Positions 1 to 5,282 of a stretch of 5,282 bases of DNA are shown here, in pieces. The notes beneath the pieces are model-generated. The model saw nothing but the letters and a program-made list of their open reading frames with translations, was not told the DNA's origin and ran no database searches. This DNA is from Chloroflexota bacterium (GTDB taxonomy: Bacteria; Chloroflexota; Anaerolineae; Promineifilales; Promineifilaceae). Made by a program: the position numbers and the translations under genes. Position 1 is the stretch's first letter; each line of letters opens with the position of its first letter. Location: positions 1-5,282 of the forward strand of contig JAUVOB010000144.1 in the NCBI GenBank assembly GCA_030599405.1, written 5' to 3'.

Positions 1-1
1 G

Positions 2-490
2 CATAGTGCTATCAGACAACTCTTGACGGATGTCGACTGGGGTGATCTCGATTATCTCATCATAGACCTTCCCCCCGGAACCGGAGATGCACAATTATCC
101 GTGGCCCAATCAATTCCCTTATCAGGGGCCATCATCGTTACACAACCTATGCAGGTTGCGATAGACGATGCGCTTCGAGGGTTGAAGAGGTTTCAGAAAC
201 TCGAGGTACCGATTATCGGCGTGATCGAGAATATGAGCGGAGACTTTTTTGGAACTGGCGCCGGAGAGGCCTTGGCCGTGGATCAGGACGTCCCCTTTTT
301 AGGCTCGATACCCTTAGATGCCGAAGTGCGGATCGGTGGAGATAACGGCAGGCCTATCGTCGTAGCCGCGCCACAGTCACAGGCTGGAGAAGCCTTTAGC
401 GAGATCATACCGGCGGTGGCGGCTCGTGTAAGCGTGCTAACGTTGTCTATAAAGCAGCCTGATATCATTCCACTTCAAATGATTGGATAG
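2..490 (+). CDS. mrp: Mrp/ApbC (NBP35-like) P-loop ATPase, C-terminal part, 5' end outside window
   Basis: The reading frame is open from base 2 and runs 162 residues to a TAG. The first residues (HSAIRQLL) match the interior of Mrp proteins, so the TTG at base 23 is not the true start; the Walker A part lies left of the window. Visible family marks are the Walker B/switch segment [12 protein letters not shown], the [15 protein letters not shown] stretch, VIENMS, and a late [12 protein letters not shown] block. In this family the protein is a cytosolic ATPase that carries or transfers [4Fe-4S] clusters. Most bacterial members have a CxxC motif after VIENMS that binds the cluster at the dimer interface. 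Here ENMSGDF runs straight into FGTGAGE, and no cysteine occurs anywhere in the visible part. The tail extends about 14 residues past the usual RVSVL ending. Family assignment is firm; a cluster-carrier role is uncertain because of the missing cysteines. Confidence 0.93.
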   Translation, partial: HSAIRQLLTDVDWGDLDYLIIDLPPGTGDAQLSVAQSIPLSGAIIVTQPMQVAIDDALRGLKRFQKLEVPIIGVIENMSGDFFGTGAGEALAVDQDVPFLGSIPLDAEVRIGGDNGRPIVVAAPQSQAGEAFSEIIPAVAARVSVLTLSIKQPDIIPLQMIG

Positions 491-496
491 CCAGGT

Positions 497-582
497 TGCG
501 GACGGCATTAATAGACCGGCAATTTTGGACCGGCCATCTATATATTGGCCGTAGTAGACAGGCGATATTAGACAGGCATCCG
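497..582. repeat. Degenerate 14-bp tandem repeat, about six units
   Basis: Just after the mrp stop, a core resembling TAGACCGGC recurs at a near-constant 14-base period. Units begin near 497, 512, 526, 541, 555 and 569. The clearest cores are TAGACCGGC at 512, TGGACCGGC at 526, and TAGACAGGC at both 555 and 569. The units at 497 and 541 are more decayed. The spacing 14, 14-15, 14-15, 14 makes a chance cluster unlikely, but the units are diverged. It lies between a stop codon and a terminator, so it would form part of the mrp transcript's 3' end. Function is unknown; it could be a worn minisatellite or a set of protein-binding sites. Confidence 0.5.
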
Positions 583-595
583 GCTCGAATATCTT

Positions 596-627
596 AAAAC
601 CGGCCCTGGTGGCCGGATTTTGTTTTT
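596..627 (+). terminator. Rho-independent terminator after mrp
   Basis: A perfect six-base GC stem, CCGGCC (600-605) with GGCCGG (611-616), closes a five-base loop CTGGT. One A then leads into the T-rich tract TTTTGTTTTT (618-627). Four A residues before the stem could pair with the first T residues. It ends the mrp transcript 106 bases after its stop codon and separates it from the ricT unit. The A-run on the left also makes a weaker signal on the other strand, but no - strand gene reads towards it here. Confidence 0.9.
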
Positions 628-701
628 CTAGTAGAGTAATTAAATATTCAAGAAAACCCTTACAATTCAACCAGCACTGCCTCCATTTTTGGTTTTCTTT
701 C

Positions 702-707
702 GGAGAG
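702..707 (+). promoter_or_regulatory. Ribosome binding site of ricT
   Basis: GGAGAG lies five bases before the ATG at 713, counted from its last G (GGAG core seven bases away). It supports the start already forced by the in-frame TAA at 710-712. Confidence 0.7.
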
Positions 708-712
708 TATAA

Positions 713-1612
713 ATGACGGAATCAGTAGTTGGAATTCGATTCCAAAAACTCGGAAAACTCTATCATTTCCGACTGACCGAAGACGCAATTGGGATTGATC
801 CTGGAGATCATGTGATTGTTGAGACAAAAAGAGGCCGCCAGCTAGGCCAGGTTATTGCCCACGTGGAACCAGATAGGGTTGACAGGCGCCGGGGTATCAA
901 GGCCATTGAGCGCAAGGCTACTCCCCGTGATTTGGTGATGAGGCAGGTGTGGGAGCAAAAAGAACTTGACGCTTTGATAACCTGCCGAGAGCAGGCGGCC
1001 ATGTTAGGCATCGTCGCCGTCAAGTTTGTCAAAGCTGAGTATAGTTTTGACGGTAGCCGGTTAACTCTTTTGTACGCAACGGAGAACAAGAAGCTGGATA
1101 TCCGGCCCCTGCGTAAGAATCTTAGGAAAATCTATCGATCGCGGGTAGAGATATTGATGATCGGCCCTCGAGACGTGGCAAAGATCCTTGGCGGGCACGG
1201 TGCATGTGGACATCCCAGATGTTGTTCCACCTTTTTGACAGAATTTAGCCCCATCTCCATACGGATGGCCAAAGCTCAGGGCGTCTCGCTTAGCCCGCAA
1301 GAAATTACCGGAATGTGCGGCCGGCTTCGATGCTGCCTAGTCTATGAGTTCGAGCAGTATGTACAGGCTAAGAAACAGCTTCCAAAAGTTGGCAAGGTCA
1401 TTGGTACTCCTTATGGAGAGGGTAGAGTCAGGGATGTCCGCGTCCTTCGGGATTCGGTAATTGTTGATGTCGATGGTGAATATAAAGAGATCTTTCGACA
1501 CGAGTTCGAGCCACTAGATGAACTTCGGGCACTGGAAAAAAAGGCGGAAGAGGGTTGCTCAAAGAATGAGAATGGCGGGTGTGATTGCGGCGCCAACGGA
1601 GGGAGTAAGTAA
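713..1612 (+). CDS. ricT: RicT/YaaT-type PSP1 domain protein
   Basis: 299 residues. The start is fixed: an in-frame TAA ends directly before the ATG, and GGAGAG (702-707) is a fitting ribosome binding site. A short N-terminal beta region is followed by the PSP1 C-terminal domain at about residues 60-145. The family's cysteine signatures come next: GACGHPRCCSTF (C165, C170, C171) and GMCGRLRCCLVYE (C202, C207, C208). In Bacillus subtilis the homologue RicT (YaaT) joins RicA and RicF in a complex carrying [4Fe-4S] clusters that promotes RNase Y-dependent mRNA maturation and affects phosphorelay signalling. All the signature cysteines are present, so cluster binding is plausible; a partner-dependent RNA-processing role is inference, as neither partner is in the window. 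The last 20 residues add C282, C290 and C292 in a glycine-rich tail. It probably begins the transcript that continues into the HD protein and moeA. Confidence 0.92.
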   Translation: MTESVVGIRFQKLGKLYHFRLTEDAIGIDPGDHVIVETKRGRQLGQVIAHVEPDRVDRRRGIKAIERKATPRDLVMRQVWEQKELDALITCREQAAMLGIVAVKFVKAEYSFDGSRLTLLYATENKKLDIRPLRKNLRKIYRSRVEILMIGPRDVAKILGGHGACGHPRCCSTFLTEFSPISIRMAKAQGVSLSPQEITGMCGRLRCCLVYEFEQYVQAKKQLPKVGKVIGTPYGEGRVRDVRVLRDSVIVDVDGEYKEIFRHEFEPLDELRALEKKAEEGCSKNENGGCDCGANGGSK

Positions 1613-1668
1613 CCAGCTAACCCTCCTCGGGCATCGCCGATTCCTTAGCAACAAGCTGAGAACGATCC

Positions 1669-2268
1669 ATGAACAGTAGAAAGATAGAAGCCTGGACCCT
1701 GGTTGAGGAGTTCGTCCAGGATCCCGGATTAAGACGCCACATCTTGTCGGTAGCTGCCGCGATGCGTTATTACGCAGTGCAACTCGAGCAAGATGCAGGA
1801 TACTGGGAGACAGTTGGTTTACTCCATGATTTTGACTGGGAAATACATCCCGATCTAGATAGGCATCCAATAGATGGCGCCATAATCCTTCGAGAAAGAG
1901 GATGGGATGAGGAGACCATTCGCATTGTCTTATCGCACTACACAGAGGGAACCGGCGTTGAGCGTGAAAAACCTATTGATTTCGCATTATTGGCTTGTGA
2001 TGAGATCACTGGTTTGGTAATCGCGACCGCTCTTGTTCGACCCTCGAAGGATGTTCGCGATGTAAAGATCAAGTCAATCCGGAAAAAGTGGAAGGATCGC
2101 AGATTTGCTGGGGGTGTTGACCGCGATCACGTGGAGGAAGTAACGGCCGATTTCAGCAGGAATTGCTTTAGCGGGGAGCTAACCCTGTGGGACCACATTG
2201 GTAATGTCCTCGAGGCGATGCAGGGAGAAGCAGAGAGTCTTGGACTTGACGGCAGACTGGCTCATTAG
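1669..2268 (+). CDS. HD-domain metal-dependent phosphohydrolase, substrate unknown
   Basis: 199 residues. An in-frame TGA at 1657-1659 rules out a longer form; the ATG is preceded only by a weak GAG-type binding site. The sequence shows the HD-superfamily metal-ligand pattern: H24 (LRRHILSVA), H53-D54 (LLHDFDW), H66 (DRHPIDGA), H90 (LSHY) and D111 (ACDEITG). A basic segment at about residues 123-155 (RPSKDVRDVKIKSIRKKWKD) is typical of a widespread small HD subfamily of soluble hydrolases without known substrate. HD proteins cleave phosphate esters, often of nucleotides, using one or two metal ions. No signal peptide or membrane segment is visible, so it should be cytosolic. It starts 56 bases after ricT and ends 20 bases before moeA, which suggests co-transcription. 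A nucleotide or cyclic-dinucleotide substrate is possible but not shown by the sequence. Confidence 0.87.
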   Translation: MNSRKIEAWTLVEEFVQDPGLRRHILSVAAAMRYYAVQLEQDAGYWETVGLLHDFDWEIHPDLDRHPIDGAIILRERGWDEETIRIVLSHYTEGTGVEREKPIDFALLACDEITGLVIATALVRPSKDVRDVKIKSIRKKWKDRRFAGGVDRDHVEEVTADFSRNCFSGELTLWDHIGNVLEAMQGEAESLGLDGRLAH

Positions 2269-2271
2269 CCT

Positions 2272-2291
2272 AAGAGAGATACACGGTCGTG
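2272..2291 (+). promoter_or_regulatory. Ribosome binding site and GTG start of moeA
   Basis: AAGAGAG (2272-2278) stands ten bases before a GTG at 2289-2291. An in-frame TAA at 2271-2273 prevents any earlier start. The following residues, up to SVDQALERVL, match the usual beginning of MoeA, so the GTG is the likely start. Confidence 0.65.
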
Positions 2292-3551
2292 ATTGAAAAT
2301 AATCTGCTGTCAGTAGACCAGGCATTAGAGAGAGTTCTAGCTGGTGTATCTGTGCTGCCGGCTGAACGAGTGTCCCTAGTCGAGGCCTTGGGTCGAGTGC
2401 TTGTTGAACCAGCTGTTGCCGGTGATGATTTACCGCCTTTTGCCAACTCGTCGATGGACGGCTATGCGGTGAGGGCGGTTGATATCGCCCAAGCCACTGA
2501 CGAAGAACCGGTAATTCTTAGGGTTATTGGCGATATACCAGCCGGGGCTGTACCCGATGAATCTCTGACTCCAGGAACGGCGGCGAGGATTATGACGGGA
2601 GCTCCATTGCCACCGAGCGCTGACGCGATTGTGCCAGTTGAATTTACCAACGAACCTTGGCGACAGTCCGATAGACCTCTGTTGGACCATATCGAGGTAA
2701 GAAGATCAGTTCAATCAGGCGATTACGTTCGTTGGCCTGGAGAAGACGTCCGCGCCGGAACAGAAGTATTGCCATCTGGACACGTGCTGCGACCGCAGGA
2801 GATAGGCGTGCTCTCCGCCCTCGGGTTAACAGATATAGAGGTCGTTAAGTGCCCCAGGGTCGCTGTTTTGGCAACTGGCGATGAACTTATATCGGCAGAT
2901 GAGCCACTCATACCGGGCAAGATACGTAACAGCAATAGCCATACTCTGGTAGCTCAGATTCGATCTTTGGGCGCCATTGCCGTTGATCTAGGGGTCGCAA
3001 AGGACACTTATACTGATGTGCAGCTAAAGCTCCAAGATGGCCTTGATACTGGCGTAGATTTGTTTATCAGTACCGCAGGGGTTTCGGTAGGCGCTTATGA
3101 TGTGGTTAAAGATGTGCTGGCAGCCGGAGGTGAAGTCGGATTCTGGCGGGTGAATATGCGACCGGGCAAGCCTCTCGCTTATGGCACATACGGAGACGTT
3201 CCCTATCTCGGTTTGCCCGGAAACCCAGTGTCAGCGATGGTCTCCTTCGAACGCTTTGCGCGCCCAGCGATCTTGAAGCTGTCAGGCCATCGAGTTCTTA
3301 AAAGACCTCGTGTGCGAGCGATAATAGAGGAAGATATCTACTCCGATGGTCGAGAAAGCTATCTACGAGCGATCGTTAAGCAAGACAATGGAAAATACGT
3401 GGTTGATCTGAGTGGGCGTCAAGGCTCCCATGTAATGACTTCGCTGGTCCACGCAAATGCTCTGCTCATTGTTCCAGCTGGAGTACGTCACTTATCGGCT
3501 GGTCAGGAGGCGGAGGCGATGATGATCGATTGGCCCGAAACAGTCTTCTAG
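2289..3551 (+). CDS. moeA: Molybdopterin molybdenumtransferase MoeA
   Basis: 420 residues, close to the usual 400-410 or so for bacterial MoeA, with all parts present. MoeA inserts molybdate into adenylylated molybdopterin, the last common step of molybdenum cofactor synthesis, in the cytosol. The N-terminal MoeA region (about 1-180) carries NSSMDGYAVRA with the conserved aspartate at D57, GDIPAG and ARIMTGAPLP. The central molybdopterin-binding domain (about 187-325) shows VAVLATGDEL, KIRNSNSHTL, STAGVSVGAYD, MRPGKPLAYG and GLPGNPVSAMVSFERF. The C-terminal MoeA domain follows from about 338 to 415. Position 269 is alanine in SVGAYD where many homologues have Asp or Glu; alanine also occurs in otherwise ordinary family members, so I do not take it as inactivating. 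No other molybdenum gene is in the window; moeA sits 20 bases behind the HD gene. Confidence 0.97.
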   Translation: MIENNLLSVDQALERVLAGVSVLPAERVSLVEALGRVLVEPAVAGDDLPPFANSSMDGYAVRAVDIAQATDEEPVILRVIGDIPAGAVPDESLTPGTAARIMTGAPLPPSADAIVPVEFTNEPWRQSDRPLLDHIEVRRSVQSGDYVRWPGEDVRAGTEVLPSGHVLRPQEIGVLSALGLTDIEVVKCPRVAVLATGDELISADEPLIPGKIRNSNSHTLVAQIRSLGAIAVDLGVAKDTYTDVQLKLQDGLDTGVDLFISTAGVSVGAYDVVKDVLAAGGEVGFWRVNMRPGKPLAYGTYGDVPYLGLPGNPVSAMVSFERFARPAILKLSGHRVLKRPRVRAIIEEDIYSDGRESYLRAIVKQDNGKYVVDLSGRQGSHVMTSLVHANALLIVPAGVRHLSAGQEAEAMMIDWPETVF

Positions 3552-3592
3552 ATAATTGATTTACCAAGACGGCGACAATCTGAAGGTGCAGC

Positions 3593-3626
3593 TACCCAAG
3601 ATAATACAAGATCTGGTAATTCTTTT
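3593..3626 (+). terminator. Possible weak terminator after moeA
   Basis: TACC (3593-3596) and AGAT (3599-3602) can pair with ATCTGGTA (3611-3618), giving eight pairs interrupted by a two-base CA bulge and closed by an eight-base loop. ATTCTTTT follows. The stem is AT-rich and bulged and the T tract is broken, so this is only a candidate. It is nonetheless the best + strand signal in the convergent gap between the moeA stop (3551) and the S1 gene stop (3658). I see no good - strand terminator for the S1 gene in the same gap. Confidence 0.25.
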
Positions 3627-3657
3627 GTGGACTAAGCTAGGAGGCTGGGGCTCTGGG

Positions 3658-4440
3658 TTATTCGCTGACTTCCTGACCTAATTTAAGGGTTCTGCTTAAG
3701 ATATCGTTTTGCTCTGACCGGCCCTTATCACTGCCCGAGATATCAGTCTGGGAGGTGTCAGCCAGTTCACCTACATCCGGCGGTTCAGTCATAGCTTGAC
3801 GTAGGGCTATCTCCATCGCCGTGGGCAATTCCTCTTCTTCCTCTTCAACTTCTTCTTCAATCTCTTCGACTTCAAGCTCCTGTGTATTCAACAACGCTTT
3901 CCGGCTGAGGTCAATCCTTCGCTTCCGCTTGCTAAATCCAAGAATCTGAACATCTATGTCCTGGTCTATCTTCACGGCTTCAGATGGCTGTTTGATGAAG
4001 TCATGACTGAGCTCGCTTATGTGGATCAGTCCTTCCTTCTCAGCACCGATATCGACAAACGCACCGAAGCGCTCTAGACGGGTTACCCTGCCACCGTAGA
4101 CCTGGCCGATCTTCAGATCACTCCACTCGACAGCCAGCGGCGCAATCATAGTCACCGTGACCTGTTCTTTATTCTTATCGACATTAAGGACCCAGACCGA
4201 AACTTCATCTCCCACGCTAAGAACATCGGATATTCGGTTCACTCGATCCGGCAATTTTGATATGTGAAGGATTGCGTTCGTTCCAACCCCAATATCAATG
4301 AACGCTCCATAGAGCTCAAGACGCGCAACGGTGCCCTTGAGCTGCATTTTACGTTTTAGATCTGCCAGACTACTGGGAGAAGGGACTTTAGTCGCCTCTA
4401 CCCCCTCTGCCAGATTCTTTTCAGCACCTTCCTCAGCCAT
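3658..4440 (-). CDS. Protein with two S1 RNA-binding domains and a glutamate-rich tail
   Basis: 260 residues on the - strand. ATG at 4440 with AGGAG nine bases upstream. Two S1 (OB-fold) domains are clear: residues about 33-98 (KGTVARLELYGAFIDIG, ILHISKL) and about 111-181 (GGRVTRLERFGAFVDIG, LIHISELS, RIDLSRKAL). S1 domains bind single-stranded RNA. Proteins of this two-domain kind resemble fragments of ribosomal protein S1 and small general RNA-binding proteins; the exact role is not known from sequence. Residues 188-204 hold 13 glutamates in 17 positions. A predicted helix (LPTAMEIALRQAM) and a polar, probably disordered tail follow. It is much shorter than ribosomal S1 (four to six domains), so calling it rpsA would be unsafe. 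It lies downstream of recA and has its own strong promoter. Confidence 0.9.
   Translation of the reverse strand: MAEEGAEKNLAEGVEATKVPSPSSLADLKRKMQLKGTVARLELYGAFIDIGVGTNAILHISKLPDRVNRISDVLSVGDEVSVWVLNVDKNKEQVTVTMIAPLAVEWSDLKIGQVYGGRVTRLERFGAFVDIGAEKEGLIHISELSHDFIKQPSEAVKIDQDIDVQILGFSKRKRRIDLSRKALLNTQELEVEEIEEEVEEEEEELPTAMEIALRQAMTEPPDVGELADTSQTDISGSDKGRSEQNDILSRTLKLGQEVSE
3829..3879 (-). repeat. Low-complexity Glu-coding tract inside the S1 gene
   Basis: This purine-rich stretch of the coding strand (TTC/CTC-rich on the + strand) encodes residues 188-204 of the S1 protein, 13 of them Glu. GAA and GAG codons are mixed, so it is not a pure triplet repeat, but length variation among relatives would be unsurprising. 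Confidence 0.75.
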
Positions 4441-4555
4441 TGTTGTAATCTCCTAACACGATTGTCATCCGCACAAAGCGCGCAAGTAAAGTGAGGATTA
4501 TTTTGTTATTAACCTCATCCGTTTAGGGGGAAGTGCGCGCCTCGTATCAGACGGA
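4441..4555 (-). promoter_or_regulatory. Structured 5' leader of the S1 gene
   Basis: From the promoter position, transcription should start near 4555, giving a leader of about 115 nt. An outer inverted repeat pairs TGCGCGC (4534-4540) with GCGCGCA (4478-4484). Inside it TGAGG (4492-4496) pairs with CCTCA (4513-4517) and two further partial pairs. The outer upstream arm also overlaps a segment, GTGCG (4533-4537), that could instead pair with CGCAC (4470-4474) nearer the start codon. TCATCCG occurs at 4465-4471 and 4515-4521. No known riboswitch class is recognised and no T tract follows the stems. Regulation by structure or by the S1 protein itself is inference only. Confidence 0.4.
4450..4454 (-). 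promoter_or_regulatory. Ribosome binding site of the S1 gene
   Basis: AGGAG on the - strand, nine bases before the ATG at 4440. It is the strongest Shine-Dalgarno-like site in the window and fixes this start. Confidence 0.8.
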
Positions 4556-4561
4556 GCGCCA

Positions 4562-4589
4562 ATTATAGCAAGGGTAGGGGGGGTGTCAA
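4562..4589 (-). promoter_or_regulatory. Near-consensus sigma-70 promoter for the S1 gene
   Basis: On the - strand, the -35 hexamer is a perfect TTGACA (4584-4589) and the -10 a perfect TATAAT (4562-4567), 16 bases apart. TGC directly before the -10 makes it an extended -10 (TGCTATAAT). The spacer begins with seven consecutive C (G on + strand, 4577-4583). The predicted start is near 4555. The -35 lies only 10 bases beyond the recA stop, so transcription reading through from recA would add to this promoter's output. Confidence 0.85.
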
Positions 4590-4599
4590 TGATATTGGC

Positions 4600-5282
4600 T
4601 CAGGCTTCGATTAATGCCTGCTTGGAGATCGATTCAGGTCCTCGTTCCAGTGAATCATCGTCACAGGAAAGCAGTTCGGCATCCTGGCGAATTAGCTGTT
4701 CAAGTTCAGCCAATATATCGGGATTTTCACGGAGATAAAGCTTGGCGTTCTCTCGTCCTTGTCCAATCAGGATATCCCCATAGCGAAAGTACGTCCCTCG
4801 TTTCTCGAGCAAGCCGGAGGTGACACCAAGATCGACGACGTCACCGGTTCTAGAGATGCCTTCATTGTACATGATGTCGAACTCGCACTGGGTGAATGGC
4901 GGAGCGACCTTGTTCTTCTTGACCTTCGCTCTTGTCCGGTTTCCCACCACGTCTCCAGAGATCTTGATGCTATTAATCCGCCGCATATCCAAACGAACGG
5001 AGGCGTAGAATTTCAGAGCGTTTCCCCCGGTCGTTGTCTCTGGACTCCCGAACATGACTCCGATCTTCATCCGAAGTTGGTTCGTGAAAATCACGACTGT
5101 ATTAGTTTGTTTAATCACACCAGATAGTTTCCTCAGGGCCTGGGACATCAAGCGCGCCTGGAGGCCAATATGGGTATCGCCCATTTCGCCTTCGATCTCC
5201 GCTCGGGGCACCAAAGCGGCGACGGAATCGATGACGACAACGTCCATTGTGCCAGACCGAATTAGCGCCTCAGCTATCTCGA
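4600..5282 (-). CDS. recA: Recombinase RecA, C-terminal two thirds, 5' end outside window
   Basis: The frame stays open to the right edge, giving 226 complete codons; the Met at 5247 is internal, because the preceding residues [11 protein letters not shown] are also standard RecA. RecA polymerises on single-stranded DNA, drives ATP-dependent strand exchange and triggers LexA-type repressor self-cleavage. Visible marks are Walker B ([10 protein letters not shown]), the loop 1 region [35 protein letters not shown] with the allosteric glutamine, loop 2 around [18 protein letters not shown], and the C-terminal domain through [16 protein letters not shown]. Walker A and the N-terminal helix lie beyond the window; about 120-130 residues are missing compared with the usual 340-355. 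The C-terminal tail is short, with only a modest acidic patch (CDDDSLE). No frameshift or missing key residue is seen. recX, often next to recA, is not downstream here. Confidence 0.98.
   Translation of the reverse strand, partial: EIAEALIRSGTMDVVVIDSVAALVPRAEIEGEMGDTHIGLQARLMSQALRKLSGVIKQTNTVVIFTNQLRMKIGVMFGSPETTTGGNALKFYASVRLDMRRINSIKISGDVVGNRTRAKVKKNKVAPPFTQCEFDIMYNEGISRTGDVVDLGVTSGLLEKRGTYFRYGDILIGQGRENAKLYLRENPDILAELEQLIRQDAELLSCDDDSLERGPESISKQALIEA

Noticed and set aside
23..25. TTG at 23 as the start of the Mrp gene
   Set aside because: Residues before it (HSAIRQL) belong to the conserved Mrp sequence, and the Walker A region must lie upstream, so the gene is cut by the window edge.
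661..666. TACAAT as the -10 box of a ricT promoter
   Set aside because: The hexamer is good, but no acceptable -35 lies 16-18 bases upstream. The promoter of the ricT unit remains unplaced between the terminator and 713.
437..670. 77-codon - strand ORF across the mrp end, repeat array and terminator
   Set aside because: It crosses a strong terminator and a repeat, overlaps the mrp end, and shows no protein-family features.
808..1300. Two - strand ORFs (808-1089 and 1061-1300) antisense to ricT
   Set aside because: They lie fully inside a well-supported gene and have no domain, binding site or codon pattern of their own.
1613..1668. Regulatory RNA or promoter in the ricT-HD gap
   Set aside because: Only 56 bases, with no convincing hexamers, stem with T tract, or small ORF.
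3096..3101. Alanine in SVGAYD of MoeA as an inactivating change
   Set aside because: Alanine at this place is known in otherwise ordinary MoeA proteins, and all other motifs are intact.
3552..3657. Long-range pairing TTACCA (3561-3566) with TGGTAA (3614-3619) as a terminator
   Set aside because: Six AT-rich pairs around a 47-base loop are too weak; the local bulged hairpin at 3593-3618 is the better though still poor candidate.
4759..5127. 122-codon + strand ORF antisense to recA
   Set aside because: recA on the other strand is certain. The antisense ORF reads as a reverse image of conserved codons and has no recognisable features.

Overview
The window is a stretch of bacterial chromosome with roughly balanced base composition, densely packed with conserved housekeeping genes. 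No mobile element, CRISPR array, tRNA or rRNA gene is visible. Protein character (a cysteine-free Mrp, a RicT/PSP1 protein, a two-S1-domain protein with an acidic tail, RecA) and gene arrangement suggest a deep-branching bacterium. My best guess is Chloroflexota, perhaps Dehalococcoidia or the SAR202 group. This is an impression from sequence style, not a search result, and confidence is low to moderate.

Layout. On the + strand, bases 2-490 carry the C-terminal part of an Mrp/ApbC-type P-loop ATPase, cut by the window edge. It is followed by a degenerate 14-bp tandem repeat (about 497-582) and a strong intrinsic terminator (596-627). A second + strand unit then begins: a RicT/YaaT-type PSP1 protein (713-1612), an HD-domain phosphohydrolase (1669-2268) and the molybdopterin molybdenumtransferase MoeA (2289-3551). 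Gaps of 56 and 20 bases with no terminator suggest one transcript.

A 106-base convergent gap separates this unit from the - strand pair. recA enters from the right edge (N-terminal third missing, stop at 4600). It is followed by a 260-residue protein with two S1 RNA-binding domains and a glutamate-rich tail (3658-4440). Between the two lies a near-perfect sigma-70 promoter (TTGACA, 16 bp, extended TATAAT) that starts just 10 bases after the recA stop and predicts a leader of about 115 nt containing inverted repeats.

Functionally the genes cover Fe-S cluster or metal handling (Mrp, RicT), molybdenum cofactor synthesis (MoeA), recombination and DNA repair (RecA) and probably RNA binding or translation (S1 protein). 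I see no new multi-gene system. The points worth a second look are regulatory or family-variant features: the seven-base homopolymer inside the S1 promoter spacer, the structured S1 leader, the Mrp without its cysteine motif, the cysteine-rich RicT tail and the small tandem repeat.
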